Assembly (NCBI RefSeq): GCF_037977055.1 | Contig: NZ_CP150274.1 | Span: 7,068,001 to 7,132,000, forward strand | From: Paenibacillus sp. FSL K6-1096 | GTDB taxonomy: Bacteria > Bacillota > Bacilli > Paenibacillales > Paenibacillaceae | Direction: 5' to 3' | DNA: 64,000 nucleotides | In this document: positions 17,029 to 25,138 of the stretch, one piece after another | How positions within the stretch are numbered: the stretch's first letter is position 1 | How the letters are laid out: every line of letters starts with the position of its first letter | Position numbers and translations under genes: made by a program | Notes under the pieces: model-generated | Seen by the model: only the letters and a program-made list of their open reading frames with translations | The model's database searches: none | Told to the model about the DNA's origin: nothing

Positions 17029-17202
17029 GGACTCAGAATCCGCTATTGTTGGCTGAAAGCCTCAATCTGCAATTATGGGACTGAGATTCCCCTATCCGGC
17101 TCATTCAGAGCGCTGAGGTGCTGGTTTCAGCAGCTTAGCGGAATCTGAATCCGCCTGCACTCCGATTTTGCGTAAAACGCTGAAATAGCGGAAGCTCAGT
17201 CC
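17029..17202. repeat. Four short inverted/direct repeat copies in the 16951-17241 gap
   Basis: Imperfect copies of GGACTCAGAATCCGCTATT: plus strand at 17029-17047 and 17078-17095, minus strand at 17136-17152 and 17184-17202. They lie between the convergent YdcZ pair and the TrpD-like gene. Opposed copies could pair into a large hairpin. No gene is seen in this gap. Confidence 0.5.
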
Positions 17203-17241
17203 AATTCACTTGCCGGATGAAGACGTATACTCCGACTGGCC

Positions 17242-18291
17242 TTACCCCTGCCAGAGGGTTGCAGCCCTCCGGCTCAACAGCGTGTCCTGCCATTTAAGAT
17301 AGGTCTCCCAGGCCCGGCCGTTGTCCAGCAGCGGCTTGCATGTATATACGCCTTCCTCCAGGGAATTCACACAGCCCGCAGCATGGAGCCTGGCTGCACC
17401 GTTCAGCAGGGTCTGGTTGTAGTAAGCGATATGCCCTCTGCCCTGGAGCACCTCCTCCGCGGTTCGCAGCTGCTGTTCGGCGGTCCATACGGCATCAGCA
17501 GGCACTACTGCCTCCAGACCAAGCGACTCCGGATCGATAATATCCAGCTCAGCTATACCGTTCTCAACGCGGTAGACCCGGTTCGGCCGGTCTATATACA
17601 GATCCTCAGAGCCTTCCACGCCTTGAACCACCAATCCCCGCTGATAGCCAAGCTTCCCGATTAACCGCGAGATTCGCTCAAACACCGTATTATGAAAAAT
17701 ACCAAATACGATATACGGCGAGCAGGCGTAATCGATCAGCTTCTCCGCCGTATTGAAGATCGTGCGCATCCCAAGGTCCTCGCGGAGTCCGCGGAGCGCG
17801 CCCAGCGGCGGGCACCACTGCTCCGACTTCACGAACAGGACACCGCTGGCTTCGGCAGCCTGAATAGCACTGCTGCGGCTCAGACCGGCCATATCTACAC
17901 CGCTGGCCTGGATGATATCCTGGAGCGTGATGCCCCATTTGGGCGGCAAGCCGGCTGAACCATGGAGGGTGACCGGGAGACCAGCAGCAGATAGCAGGAA
18001 GGCGGTAGGGAAGGTGGCAATGAAAGAATGTACTCTGCCGTCATATGGACCGGCGCAGTCGATTCCCTGGTGGACGGGCTCGCGGACCGCATATTTGCGG
18101 CAGACGGCAACGAAGGCCTCCAGCTCCTCCAGGCTCTCCAGCTTCATGCGCTCTGCAGCCAGAAACGCGCCGATCTGCACCGGGGAAGCGTTCTGCCGGA
18201 GAATGGCTTCCGCTGCGTATTCAGCTTCCACGTAGCTTAGATCCTTCGCGCCGCGCTTGCCGCGGGCGACTTCCTTCAGAATATTAATCAT
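17242..18291 (-). CDS. Anthranilate phosphoribosyltransferase-like protein (TrpD-like fold)
   Basis: 349 residues. The N-terminal helical domain (YVEAEYAAEAILRQNASPVQIGAFLAAERMK) and the VTLHGSAGLPPKWGITLQDIIQASG segment match the glycosyltransferase family 3 fold of TrpD/YbiB. The PRPP-binding GTGGD motif of true TrpD is not there; the equivalent place reads CAGPYDGR. That argues against tryptophan synthesis; YbiB-type relatives bind nucleic acid instead. AAGGAG precedes the ATG. It starts 12 bases after the ANTAR gene and shares its transcript, next to the nirBDC operon, so a role in nitrite/nitrate control or metabolism is inferred. Confidence 0.75.
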   Translation of the reverse strand: MINILKEVARGKRGAKDLSYVEAEYAAEAILRQNASPVQIGAFLAAERMKLESLEELEAFVAVCRKYAVREPVHQGIDCAGPYDGRVHSFIATFPTAFLLSAAGLPVTLHGSAGLPPKWGITLQDIIQASGVDMAGLSRSSAIQAAEASGVLFVKSEQWCPPLGALRGLREDLGMRTIFNTAEKLIDYACSPYIVFGIFHNTVFERISRLIGKLGYQRGLVVQGVEGSEDLYIDRPNRVYRVENGIAELDIIDPESLGLEAVVPADAVWTAEQQLRTAEEVLQGRGHIAYYNQTLLNGAARLHAAGCVNSLEEGVYTCKPLLDNGRAWETYLKWQDTLLSRRAATLWQG

Positions 18292-18303
18292 ATGGCGTTC
18301 TCC

Positions 18304-18900
18304 TTAAGTTTGATTCTGCAGCAGCTGGTAGACCTTGACGATGGAGGTCGCAACATCCACCATCCGTTTGCGTTCATTCATCGCCTGCTTCCGCAGCAGG
18401 TCGTAGGCTTCCGATTCACTGATATTCTTGGCCTTGGACAGGATGCCCTTAGCCATGTCGATCCATTTGCGCTCCTCAATCCGGGACAGCAACTGCTCCC
18501 GCTCCTTCAGCCATTGTCTGCGCTCGAAGCATTGCCTGGCACTGAAGTGAAGCATCCAGTGAATCTCCGGCGGCTGCATGGCTGGGGACATAATCCCATC
18601 CACCATAATATCGTCGCCGCAGGCCGAGACGGATAAGGTAGCGGTATGCGGAGTGCACCACCATAGTACTGGCGCAACCTTGTGCTGAACCAGCAGCTCT
18701 CTCCAGGTGCTGATCTCCGTCACCGGAAGCTCCAGGATGAAGGCATCTGCATTGCCGGTTAACGGAGCCGCTTCCTCCGCAGTAGCGGCAGTTTCAACGA
18801 CATAGCCGCAGGCGCTGAGGAGAAGGACGGGGCCGGGCGAGGAGCGCGCTTCTGCGGAATTCTCTGTTCCGGGGGGCAGGATAACGAGCAGGGAATGCAT
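18304..18900 (-). CDS. ANTAR-domain antitermination regulator
   Basis: 198 residues. The C-terminal 60 residues (ERKWIDMAKGILSKAKNISESEAYDLLRKQAMNERKRMVDVATSIV) are a clear ANTAR RNA-binding domain. The N-terminal 120 residues look like a degenerate receiver (LLVILP...FILELPV) with no obvious phospho-accepting Asp pocket. A helix with many Arg/Glu links them. ANTAR proteins bind two-hairpin RNA targets and prevent termination; such a target is present in the divergent nirB leader. It heads a two-gene minus-strand operon with the TrpD-like gene. Confidence 0.88.
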   Translation of the reverse strand: MHSLLVILPPGTENSAEARSSPGPVLLLSACGYVVETAATAEEAAPLTGNADAFILELPVTEISTWRELLVQHKVAPVLWWCTPHTATLSVSACGDDIMVDGIMSPAMQPPEIHWMLHFSARQCFERRQWLKEREQLLSRIEERKWIDMAKGILSKAKNISESEAYDLLRKQAMNERKRMVDVATSIVKVYQLLQNQT

Positions 18901-18951
18901 AGATGGACGACGCTCCTTTTACACAGAGTATCTAAATTAAGAAGGCTATGA

Positions 18952-18968
18952 TGTTATATTATATAACA
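18952..18968. promoter_or_regulatory. GlnR/TnrA-type operator
   Basis: TGTTATATTATATAACA is a perfect match to TGTNA-N7-TNACA, the nitrogen-control box of GlnR and TnrA. It lies about 52 bases upstream of the ANTAR gene start and about 57 bases upstream of the nirB -35, so it could act on both promoters. Confidence 0.75.
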
Positions 18969-19014
18969 CAATTTAAACTGTATTGTCGATAAATTAAAAT
19001 AATTAAATTTTATA

Positions 19015-19031
19015 TGTCATAATTATTGACG
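19015..19031. promoter_or_regulatory. Second GlnR/TnrA-like operator, overlapping the nirB -35
   Basis: TGTCATAATTATTGACG fits TGTNA-N7-TNACA with one mismatch at the last base. Its right arm is the -35 TTGACG, a placement expected for a repressor site. Confidence 0.55.
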
Positions 19032-19055
19032 TACTGCAAAGTCGTGTAGTATAGT
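19026..19055 (+). promoter_or_regulatory. nirB: Probable nirB promoter
   Basis: TTGACG, 18 bases, TATAGT. Transcription would begin near 19062, about 20 bases before the ANTAR-target hairpins. Confidence 0.6.
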
Positions 19056-19080
19056 CATTTTAACAAATTCATTAATTCTT

Positions 19081-19190
19081 CGGATACAACGGTGTATCCG
19101 GCTGAAGCGGCAATGGCGCCTGCTCTCACTTATATCGCTTACGGGAAACGTATCTTTTCCGGGCGGAGTGAAGCGGGCTGTTTGTGTTGT
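19081..19190 (+). promoter_or_regulatory. ANTAR-target attenuator in the nirB leader
   Basis: Hairpin P1: CGGATAC, loop AACGGT, GTATCCG (19081-19100). Hairpin P2: AGCGGC, loop AATGGC, GCC-T-GCT (19106-19124, one bulged T). Both six-base loops have A at position 1 and G at position 4, the known ANTAR signature. The right arm of P2, GCCTGCT (19118-19124), can instead pair with AGCGGGC (19172-19178), extended by CACT (19127-19130) with AGTG (19167-19170) and followed by TGTTTGTGTTG. P2 and the terminator are therefore mutually exclusive, the expected antitermination design. Confidence 0.82.
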
Positions 19191-19227
19191 ATACGTGTTG
19201 TGTTACCTGGAGAGGAGAGAGACAGAT

Positions 19228-21657
19228 ATGACAGCAAAGCGCAAGAAACTGGTACTCGTCGGCAACGGAATGGCAGGGGTCAGAGCGATTGAGCATCTGC
19301 TCAAATTGGCGCCGGAGGCTTATGAGATTACGATCTTCGGCAGAGAGCCTCATCCCAACTATAACCGGATCATGTTATCCTCCGTCCTGGCGGGAGGGGC
19401 AAGTCTGGATGAAATCGTCATTAATGATCTCGCGTGGTACGAGAGCTTCAACATCAGGCTGTATACGGGCCACACAGTTACTTCTATTAATACTGCGGCG
19501 CGTACAGTTACCACGGATCAAGGGATCACCGCAGCGTATGACGAGCTGATCCTGGCAACCGGCTCCAACCCCTTCATGCTGCCGATCCCGGGAGTGGAGA
19601 AAGAAAACGTCATCGCCTTCCGCGACATCAAGGACACACAAATTATGCAGGATATCTCGCAAAAATACAGCAAAGCCCTGGTCATCGGCGGCGGTCTCCT
19701 CGGACTGGAGGCGGCGAGAGGGCTGCTGCATCTGGGAATGAGCGTCTCGGTGGTTCATATCCACGATTATATTATGGAGCGTCAGCTGGATGAGACGGCC
19801 GCCATAATGCTGCGTAAGGAGCTGGAGGCCCAGGGCATGAAGTTCCTGCTGAAGAAGCAGTCCGAAGCCATTCTCGGCCAAAAAAGAGCCAAAGGCCTTC
19901 TGTTCGCTGACGGCATGGCGGCAGAGGCGGATCTGATCGTGATGGCAGTCGGCATCAAGCCGAATGTGGAGCTGGCCCGGCGCAGCGGGATCGAGGTGAA
20001 CCGCGGCATCGTAGTGAATGATTATATGGAGACCAGCCTGCCCGGTATCTATGCCGTCGGGGAGTGTGCGGAGCACCGTGGTATTGCCTACGGTCTGGTA
20101 GCCCCGCTCTATGAGCAAGGCGCTGTACTTGCAAAAAGACTCGCAGGCGTCCCCACCGAAGGCTACGCCGGTTCGGTGACCTCGACGAAGCTGAAGGTAT
20201 CCGGTGTCGATGTTTTCTCGGCAGGCCAGTATACCGAGCAGCCCGGCACGAAGGCGCTCCGCTTCCAGGACGAGACGGAAGGCATCTATAAGAAGCTGGT
20301 CATCCGGGAGGATAAGCTGATCGGCGCGGTGCTGTTCGGCGATACGAATGACGGGGCCGAGCTGTTCTCGATGATCAAGAAGGGCGAGAACATCAAAGGA
20401 CGGGAGAAGGAGCTGCTGCTTGGCGTTCCGGCGGATGCGCTGGCTTCCCCTAAGGGTAACCGGCTGGAAGGGATGGCAGACGACGAGATTATCTGCGGCT
20501 GCAATGGCGTGACGAAGGGAACGATTGCCGAGGCGATTACCACCGGCGGCTGCACTAGCGTGGGGCAGATTAAGGCCTGCACCAAGGCATCTGCGTCCTG
20601 TGGCGGCTGTAAACCGCTGGTGGAGGGGCTGCTTCAGCTCTATGCCGGAGAGGCAGCTGTTACGGTCAAGGAGGGCATCTGCGGCTGCACGACGCTGGGC
20701 CGGGATGAGATTGTCGCCGAGATCAAGCGGATGAAGCTGACGACAGTGAAGGAAGTCATGCATGTCTTGTCCTGGAGCAATGAGGAAGGCTGCCCGAAAT
20801 GCCGGCCTTCGCTGAATTATTATCTGGGTATGCTCTGGCCGGAAGAATATGTGGATGAGAATGAGTCCAGATACACCAATGAGCGCTACCATGCCAATAT
20901 CCAGAAGGACGGGACGTATTCGGTTGTGCCGAGAATCTATGGCGGTGTCACTTCACCGGCAGAGCTGATCAAGATTGCGGAGGTGGCGGTCAAATACGAT
21001 GTGCCGCTGGTCAAGTTCACCGGTGGACAGCGGCTCGATCTGCTGGGTGTGAGGAAGGAGGACCTGCCGAAGATGTGGGAGGAGCTGGATATGCCCTCCG
21101 GCCATGCCTACGGCAAGACGCTGCGCACCGTGAAGACCTGTGTAGGCTCCACCTATTGCCGGTTCGGTACTCAGGATGCGATGAGCATGGGGATCCGGCT
21201 GGAGAAGGCTTTTGAACGGATGAATGCTCCGGGGAAGGTGAAGCTGGCGGTATCCGGCTGCCCGCGCAATTGTGCGGAAGCGACGATTAAGGACTTCGGC
21301 GTGGTAGCGATCGATGGCGGCTGGGAGCTGCATGTCGGCGGCAACGGCGGTGTTCATGTCCGGGCAACCGATCTGCTCTGTGTGGTTAAGACCGATGATG
21401 AAGTGCTGGAATGGGCGAGCGCCTTTCTCCAATATTACCGCGAGAATGCCGGATGGAATGAGCGGACTGCGCAGTGGGTGGAGCGTGTAGGACTGGAAAG
21501 CATCAAGCAGGCGCTGGCCTCCCCGGAGGAACGTCTGGCGCTCCAGGAGCGGCTTCAGAAGACGCTTAGCCTCACTACCGATCCATGGAAGCAGATTGTG
21601 AATACACCGGAGCTGCGCAAGAATTTCGAACCGATCTCTTTGCCGGAGACGGTATAA
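19228..21657 (+). CDS. nirB: Assimilatory nitrite reductase, large subunit
   Basis: 809 residues (E. coli NirB is about 847). It reduces nitrite to ammonium with NAD(P)H. Order of domains: FAD/NAD(P)H oxidoreductase (VLVGNGMAGVRAIEHLL at the start, VIGGGLLGLEAARGL near 150); a BFD-type [2Fe-2S] domain with CGCNGVTKG...CGGCKP from about 423, and a second Cys-rich stretch (CGCTTLGRDE...CPKCRPS). The sulfite/nitrite-reductase half domain comes next, then siroheme/[4Fe-4S] ligands in TCVGSTYCRFG (about 637) and SGCPRNCAEA (about 678). The start is the ATG at 19228 behind GGAGAGGAGAG; an open extension to 19168 lies in the terminator. nirD follows after 12 bases. Confidence 0.96.
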   Translation: MTAKRKKLVLVGNGMAGVRAIEHLLKLAPEAYEITIFGREPHPNYNRIMLSSVLAGGASLDEIVINDLAWYESFNIRLYTGHTVTSINTAARTVTTDQGITAAYDELILATGSNPFMLPIPGVEKENVIAFRDIKDTQIMQDISQKYSKALVIGGGLLGLEAARGLLHLGMSVSVVHIHDYIMERQLDETAAIMLRKELEAQGMKFLLKKQSEAILGQKRAKGLLFADGMAAEADLIVMAVGIKPNVELARRSGIEVNRGIVVNDYMETSLPGIYAVGECAEHRGIAYGLVAPLYEQGAVLAKRLAGVPTEGYAGSVTSTKLKVSGVDVFSAGQYTEQPGTKALRFQDETEGIYKKLVIREDKLIGAVLFGDTNDGAELFSMIKKGENIKGREKELLLGVPADALASPKGNRLEGMADDEIICGCNGVTKGTIAEAITTGGCTSVGQIKACTKASASCGGCKPLVEGLLQLYAGEAAVTVKEGICGCTTLGRDEIVAEIKRMKLTTVKEVMHVLSWSNEEGCPKCRPSLNYYLGMLWPEEYVDENESRYTNERYHANIQKDGTYSVVPRIYGGVTSPAELIKIAEVAVKYDVPLVKFTGGQRLDLLGVRKEDLPKMWEELDMPSGHAYGKTLRTVKTCVGSTYCRFGTQDAMSMGIRLEKAFERMNAPGKVKLAVSGCPRNCAEATIKDFGVVAIDGGWELHVGGNGGVHVRATDLLCVVKTDDEVLEWASAFLQYYRENAGWNERTAQWVERVGLESIKQALASPEERLALQERLQKTLSLTTDPWKQIVNTPELRKNFEPISLPETV

Positions 21658-21669
21658 GGAGGCCCTAAG

Positions 21670-21987
21670 ATGACAATGACGAAACTGCTGATCGGCAACC
21701 TGAATGATGTGGACCTGAAAGGATCACGAACAGTACGGATAGACAGTCTAGAGATTGCTCTATTCCGGTTAAGCAGCGGCGAGGTGCTGGCGGTGGAGAA
21801 CCGCTGTCCGCACCGGGGCGGATTGCTCTCGGAGGGCATGGTCTGCGGCTCCAAGGTACATTGCCCGCTGCATGACTGGAGGATCGATCTGCATACCGGT
21901 GAGGTGCAAGCCCCGGATATAGGACATGTGACCACCTATGAGGTTGAGATTGATCATGCGACCGGCAGCTTGTACTTAACGCTCTAA
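21670..21987 (+). CDS. nirD: Nitrite reductase small subunit, Rieske type
   Basis: 105 residues, matching NirD. The Rieske [2Fe-2S] ligands are seen as CPHRGGLLSEG (C-x-H) and CPLHDWRIDL (C-x2-H). NirD works with NirB in the cytoplasm as the NAD(P)H nitrite reductase. AAGGAGGCCC precedes the ATG. It sits between nirB and nirC in the same direction with gaps of 12 and 29 bases. Confidence 0.95.
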   Translation: MTMTKLLIGNLNDVDLKGSRTVRIDSLEIALFRLSSGEVLAVENRCPHRGGLLSEGMVCGSKVHCPLHDWRIDLHTGEVQAPDIGHVTTYEVEIDHATGSLYLTL

Positions 21988-22016
21988 TTCAGGGATACGC
22001 ATAAGGGGGATTCGTA

Positions 22017-22883
22017 ATGGACTATGTCAAACCAGGCGAAGTGCTGGGCTCCATGATTGAAGCAGGCCGGGCCAAGGCAGAATTAAGTATTATGCAGCTT
22101 ATCATCCGTGGCAGTCTCGGCGGGGCAATCCTGGCGTGTGCCACAACACTGGCCTTCACCGCAGCGGCACAGACGAAAATTCCTATGGTGGGTGCGCTTC
22201 TTTTCCCGGTAGGCTTCGTGATGATTATTCTGCTGGGGCTGGAACTGGTCACCGGCAGCTTCGCCCTGATTCCGCTGGCCGTGCTGGAGAAGCAGACCAC
22301 TCTCGGGCGGATGCTCGGGAACTACTTCTGGGTCATTATCGGGCATCTGGTCGGCTGCGCCGTCTATGCTGTGCTCTACGGGCTGACGATTACGAAGATG
22401 GGCACGGATCTGTCGAATCCCCTGGTCCAGATGCTGGTTACTGCCAGTGAAGGCAAGACCACCGCTTACCGCAGCATGGGGGCCGAGGGGATGGGGCTGG
22501 CCTTCATCAAGGCGATGCTCTGCAACTGGATGGTGACACTCGGAGCGGTAATGGCGATGACCTCGAAATCCACCTCCGGGAAAATCTTGGCTATGTGGCT
22601 GCCCATCCTGACTTTCTTCGGACAGGGCTTCGAGCACACGGTCGTGAATTTCTTCGTCATACCCGCCGGAATGATGCTCGGGGCGAATGTGACCCTGGCG
22701 GATTGGTGGATTTGGAACGGCATTCCGGTGCTGCTCGGCAACTTCGCCGGAGGTTTGCTTTTTACTGGCATCCTGCTCTATTTGTCGCAAAAAGGGAGCA
22801 GATCGGGTGCTTCTGCGGCTGTGTCTCAGGGACTAGGTGAAGCGGGACTTCCGGGTTCGCCTGTCCTGGAGAAAAGCCTATGA
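22017..22883 (+). CDS. nirC: Formate/nitrite transporter family channel (NirC-like)
   Basis: 288 residues with six hydrophobic helices and the FNT motifs: SLGGAILACATTLAF in helix 1-2, PVGFVMIILLGLELVTGSFALIP, NWMVTLGAVMA, and FGQGFEHTVVNFFVIPAG with the pore His in FEHTVVN. FNT proteins are pentameric channels for nitrite or formate; the operon position argues for nitrite. AAGGGGGAT precedes the ATG. Its stop overlaps the cobA start by four bases (ATGA), so the two are translationally coupled. Confidence 0.93.
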   Translation: MDYVKPGEVLGSMIEAGRAKAELSIMQLIIRGSLGGAILACATTLAFTAAAQTKIPMVGALLFPVGFVMIILLGLELVTGSFALIPLAVLEKQTTLGRMLGNYFWVIIGHLVGCAVYAVLYGLTITKMGTDLSNPLVQMLVTASEGKTTAYRSMGAEGMGLAFIKAMLCNWMVTLGAVMAMTSKSTSGKILAMWLPILTFFGQGFEHTVVNFFVIPAGMMLGANVTLADWWIWNGIPVLLGNFAGGLLFTGILLYLSQKGSRSGASAAVSQGLGEAGLPGSPVLEKSL

Positions 22884-23646
22884 AGCCGGGAAGCATATCG
22901 ATCGTAGGCGCGGGTCCGGGCGACCCCGAGCTGATTACTGTCAAGGCGCTGCGGCGTATTCAGAGTGCCGATGTCATACTGTATGACCGGCTGGTGAACG
23001 AGGAGCTGCTGGACTACGCGCCCAGTGATGCCTTGCGCATCTACTGCGGCAAAGCGCCCGGCCAGCATTTGCTCCCGCAGGAGACCACCGAGCGGCTGAT
23101 GGTCCGCCATGCTGCGGCCGGAAGCCATGTGGTGCGCCTGAAGGGCGGCGACCCGTTCGTCTTCGGCCGGGGCGGAGAGGAGGCGTTGTCCGCTGCCGCA
23201 GCCGGCATTCCCTATGAGGTGATTCCGGGAATCACCTCGGCGGTAGGCGCAGCCGCTTCAGCCGGTATCCCGCTGACCCATCGCGGTGTGGCCGCCTCCT
23301 TCGCCATCGTGACCGGCAGCCGCTGCCAGAAGCAGGATTCGCCGGTACGCTGGGATGCGCTGGCTCATAGCGTGGACACGCTTGTGATCTATATGGGCGT
23401 CAGCAAGCTGGGGAGATCTGTAAGGAGCTGCTGGCTCACGGCAAAAACCCGCAGACCCCGGTGGCATTGATTGAGAACGGAACCACGCTGCGCGAGCGGA
23501 CCGTGACCGGCACACTTGGTAATATAGACAAAGTAGCTGCGGCAATGAAGATCAGCAATCCGGCCATAATCATTATTGGTGAGGTGGTTCAAGTAAGAGC
23601 TGAGCTGCTGAGCCTCCAAGAGACTGTGCATTCGCAGATCGGGTGA
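22880..23646 (+). pseudogene. cobA: Uroporphyrinogen-III C-methyltransferase, frameshifted
   Basis: SUMT makes precorrin-2 from uroporphyrinogen III with two SAM, the first step to the siroheme needed by NirB. Motifs: SIVGAGPGDPELITVKA at the start, YCGKAPGQ, VVRLKGGDPFVFGRGGEE, VIPGITSAVGA. The frame breaks after YMGVSKLG: 23410-23413 has four Gs where five would keep the frame, and the C-terminal part continues as ALIENGTTLRERTVTGTL to a stop at 23646. With one base added the protein is 255 residues, exactly the family length. As given, the product would end 32 codons after the break point's frame change begins or earlier and lack the C-terminal strand set. Real mutation or base-calling error cannot be told apart. 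Confidence 0.88.
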
Positions 23647-23700
23647 AGCAGGATATAACAGAGGAGAAATAGTGGAGAAAGGGGCTGAACAGAGCAGAAT

Positions 23701-23760
23701 AGAGCAGGACAGGCGTTGAGCTCTCCGGGCCGAAATCCGCGTTAGGGCGGTGCCTGCTCT
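23701..23760 (+). terminator. Terminator-like structure after cobA
   Basis: AGAGCAGG (23701-23708) pairs with CCTGCTCT (23753-23760), with GC-rich pairing possible inside; GTATGTTATT follows. The tail is not a clean T run. Confidence 0.4.
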
Positions 23761-23787
23761 GTATGTTATTATAAAGTCACATTCTTA

Positions 23788-23801
23788 GTGACTGCTGTCA
23801 C
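23788..23801. promoter_or_regulatory. GTGAC/GTCAC palindrome upstream of the Fe-S-type gene
   Basis: GTGAC-TGCT-GTCAC, with another GTCAC at 23776-23780. It lies about 85 bases before the HesB-like gene. The binding protein is unknown; it may be an operator by symmetry only. Confidence 0.3.
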
Positions 23802-23885
23802 ACGGGTCTGTGCAGATTAGGGACTATACTTGTCGCCTACAGTTACAGCATACCGGACAGGTTGTCCTGATGGGAGAGATTACAG

Positions 23886-24206
23886 ATGCAGATTGAGCTT
23901 AATGCAATGACCCGGGAGCGGCTGGAGCAGAGTCTGGCCGGCAGACCGGGGCAATTCAAAATGTTCTATGATACGGAGGACTGCGGGTGCAACGGCGTAC
24001 TGGTGATCCGGATCGTCAGTGAGCCTTCCCCGACCGATATTGTGTTCCAGACGGAGCCGTTTACCTTCCTGTGTGACCGCCAGCAGGAAATGCAGTTCGA
24101 TGAGGTCATGCGCCTTGAAGCGGAGGCAGGTTATCCGGCTTACAAGCTGACCAGCGACTCTACCTTGTTCGGCAGCAACATCCGGGTACAGGACGCCCGG
24201 AGCTGA
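23886..24206 (+). CDS. HesB/IscA-like iron-sulfur biosynthesis protein (YqkB type)
   Basis: 106 residues, like B. subtilis YqkB. The fold-typical opening (IELNAMTRERLEQSL) and the Cys-containing EDCGCNGVLVIRIV and FTFLCDRQQEMQFDE segments are present; the classical IscA C-terminal Cys pair is lacking, as in the YqkB branch. A role in carrying Fe-S clusters or iron is inferred from the family. It follows the nitrite operon, whose enzymes use Fe-S clusters, but has its own upstream gap. Ribosome site: TGGGAGAGA. Confidence 0.8.
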   Translation: MQIELNAMTRERLEQSLAGRPGQFKMFYDTEDCGCNGVLVIRIVSEPSPTDIVFQTEPFTFLCDRQQEMQFDEVMRLEAEAGYPAYKLTSDSTLFGSNIRVQDARS

Positions 24207-24212
24207 ATGTAT

Positions 24213-24251
24213 AAAGGCCATCTGCCCGCTTAATGACGGGGGATGGCCTTT
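24213..24251. terminator. Rho-independent terminator, bidirectional
   Basis: AAAGGCCATC pairs with GATGGCCTTT, with CCCG/CGGG inside, between two convergent genes; T-rich on the plus side. Confidence 0.85.
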
Positions 24252-24268
24252 GTTTCTTATCAGGAAAA

Positions 24269-25027
24269 TTAATAAGCCGTCCATCCGCCGTCTGCCGTAA
24301 TGACTGCTCCATTCACAAAGCTGGCTTCCTCGGAAGCGAGTAACAGGGCAAGCTGTGCGATCTCTTCCGGCTGGCCCATCCGCGGATTAAGCGCCATGCC
24401 CGGCTGTGTGCGTTCCATGCCAAATGGATTGATATGGGTCATGGTTGAGCCGATATTGGTCTCCACGCCGCCGGGTGCAATCGCGTTGCAGCGGATGCCC
24501 TTGGCAGCATACATGAACCCTGTATTCTTGGTGAATCCGATAACCGCATGCTTGGAGGCGGTATAAGCCGCACCTGCCCGGGCGCCGAACAGACCGCCTA
24601 CCGATGCCACGTTAATAATTACACCCTTTTGCTTTTCCAGGAAAATAGGCAGTACCCTGCGAGTAGCACGCATCACGGAGGTTGTATTGACGGCGAGAAC
24701 CCGCTCCCAGCTCTCATCCTCAATATCGCCCGCAGGTTCAAAATTATCCATGATCCCCGCATTATTCACCAGGATATCTACAGTGCCGTAGGTGTCGACT
24801 GTACTGTCGATCATATGCCGGATGTCAGACTCTTCGGCAACATTTGCTTGCGCCACGATGGCTTCTCCGCCGCTTGATCGGATATCTCCTGCAACCTTTT
24901 CCGCCGCCTCCAGATGAATATCCGCCACGACTACTTTGGCCCCTTCCTTCGCAAAAAGCACAGCAATCGCCTTCCCCATCCCGGACGCCGCTCCGGTAAC
25001 TACGGCAACTTTGTTATGCAGTCTCAT
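24269..25027 (-). CDS. Short-chain dehydrogenase/reductase
   Basis: 252 residues, classical SDR length. NAD(P)-binding TGAASGMGKA at about 11-20, VVADIH with an Asp after beta2 suggesting NAD(H) preference, NNAGIMDN near 88, and catalytic YTASKHA near 155 with Ser in NVASVGG. The C-terminal FVNGAVITADGGWTAY is the family end. Cytoplasmic oxidoreductase of unknown substrate. It is divergent from the sugar kinase gene. ATACGGAGGATAC precedes the ATG. Confidence 0.92.
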   Translation of the reverse strand: MRLHNKVAVVTGAASGMGKAIAVLFAKEGAKVVVADIHLEAAEKVAGDIRSSGGEAIVAQANVAEESDIRHMIDSTVDTYGTVDILVNNAGIMDNFEPAGDIEDESWERVLAVNTTSVMRATRRVLPIFLEKQKGVIINVASVGGLFGARAGAAYTASKHAVIGFTKNTGFMYAAKGIRCNAIAPGGVETNIGSTMTHINPFGMERTQPGMALNPRMGQPEEIAQLALLLASEEASFVNGAVITADGGWTAY

Positions 25028-25138
25028 ATGTATCCTCCGTTTATAGTTGTAAATGCTCTGGTTAGTGTCTTAGATTTCATAGGGTTTTATGCGTCCGGTT
25101 GACGCTGTCCTAGGGGGAGGCTTAACATAGGGGCTAAT

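Noticed and set aside
17242..18291. True anthranilate phosphoribosyltransferase (trpD)
   Set aside because: The PRPP-binding GTGGD motif is missing and no trp gene is near.
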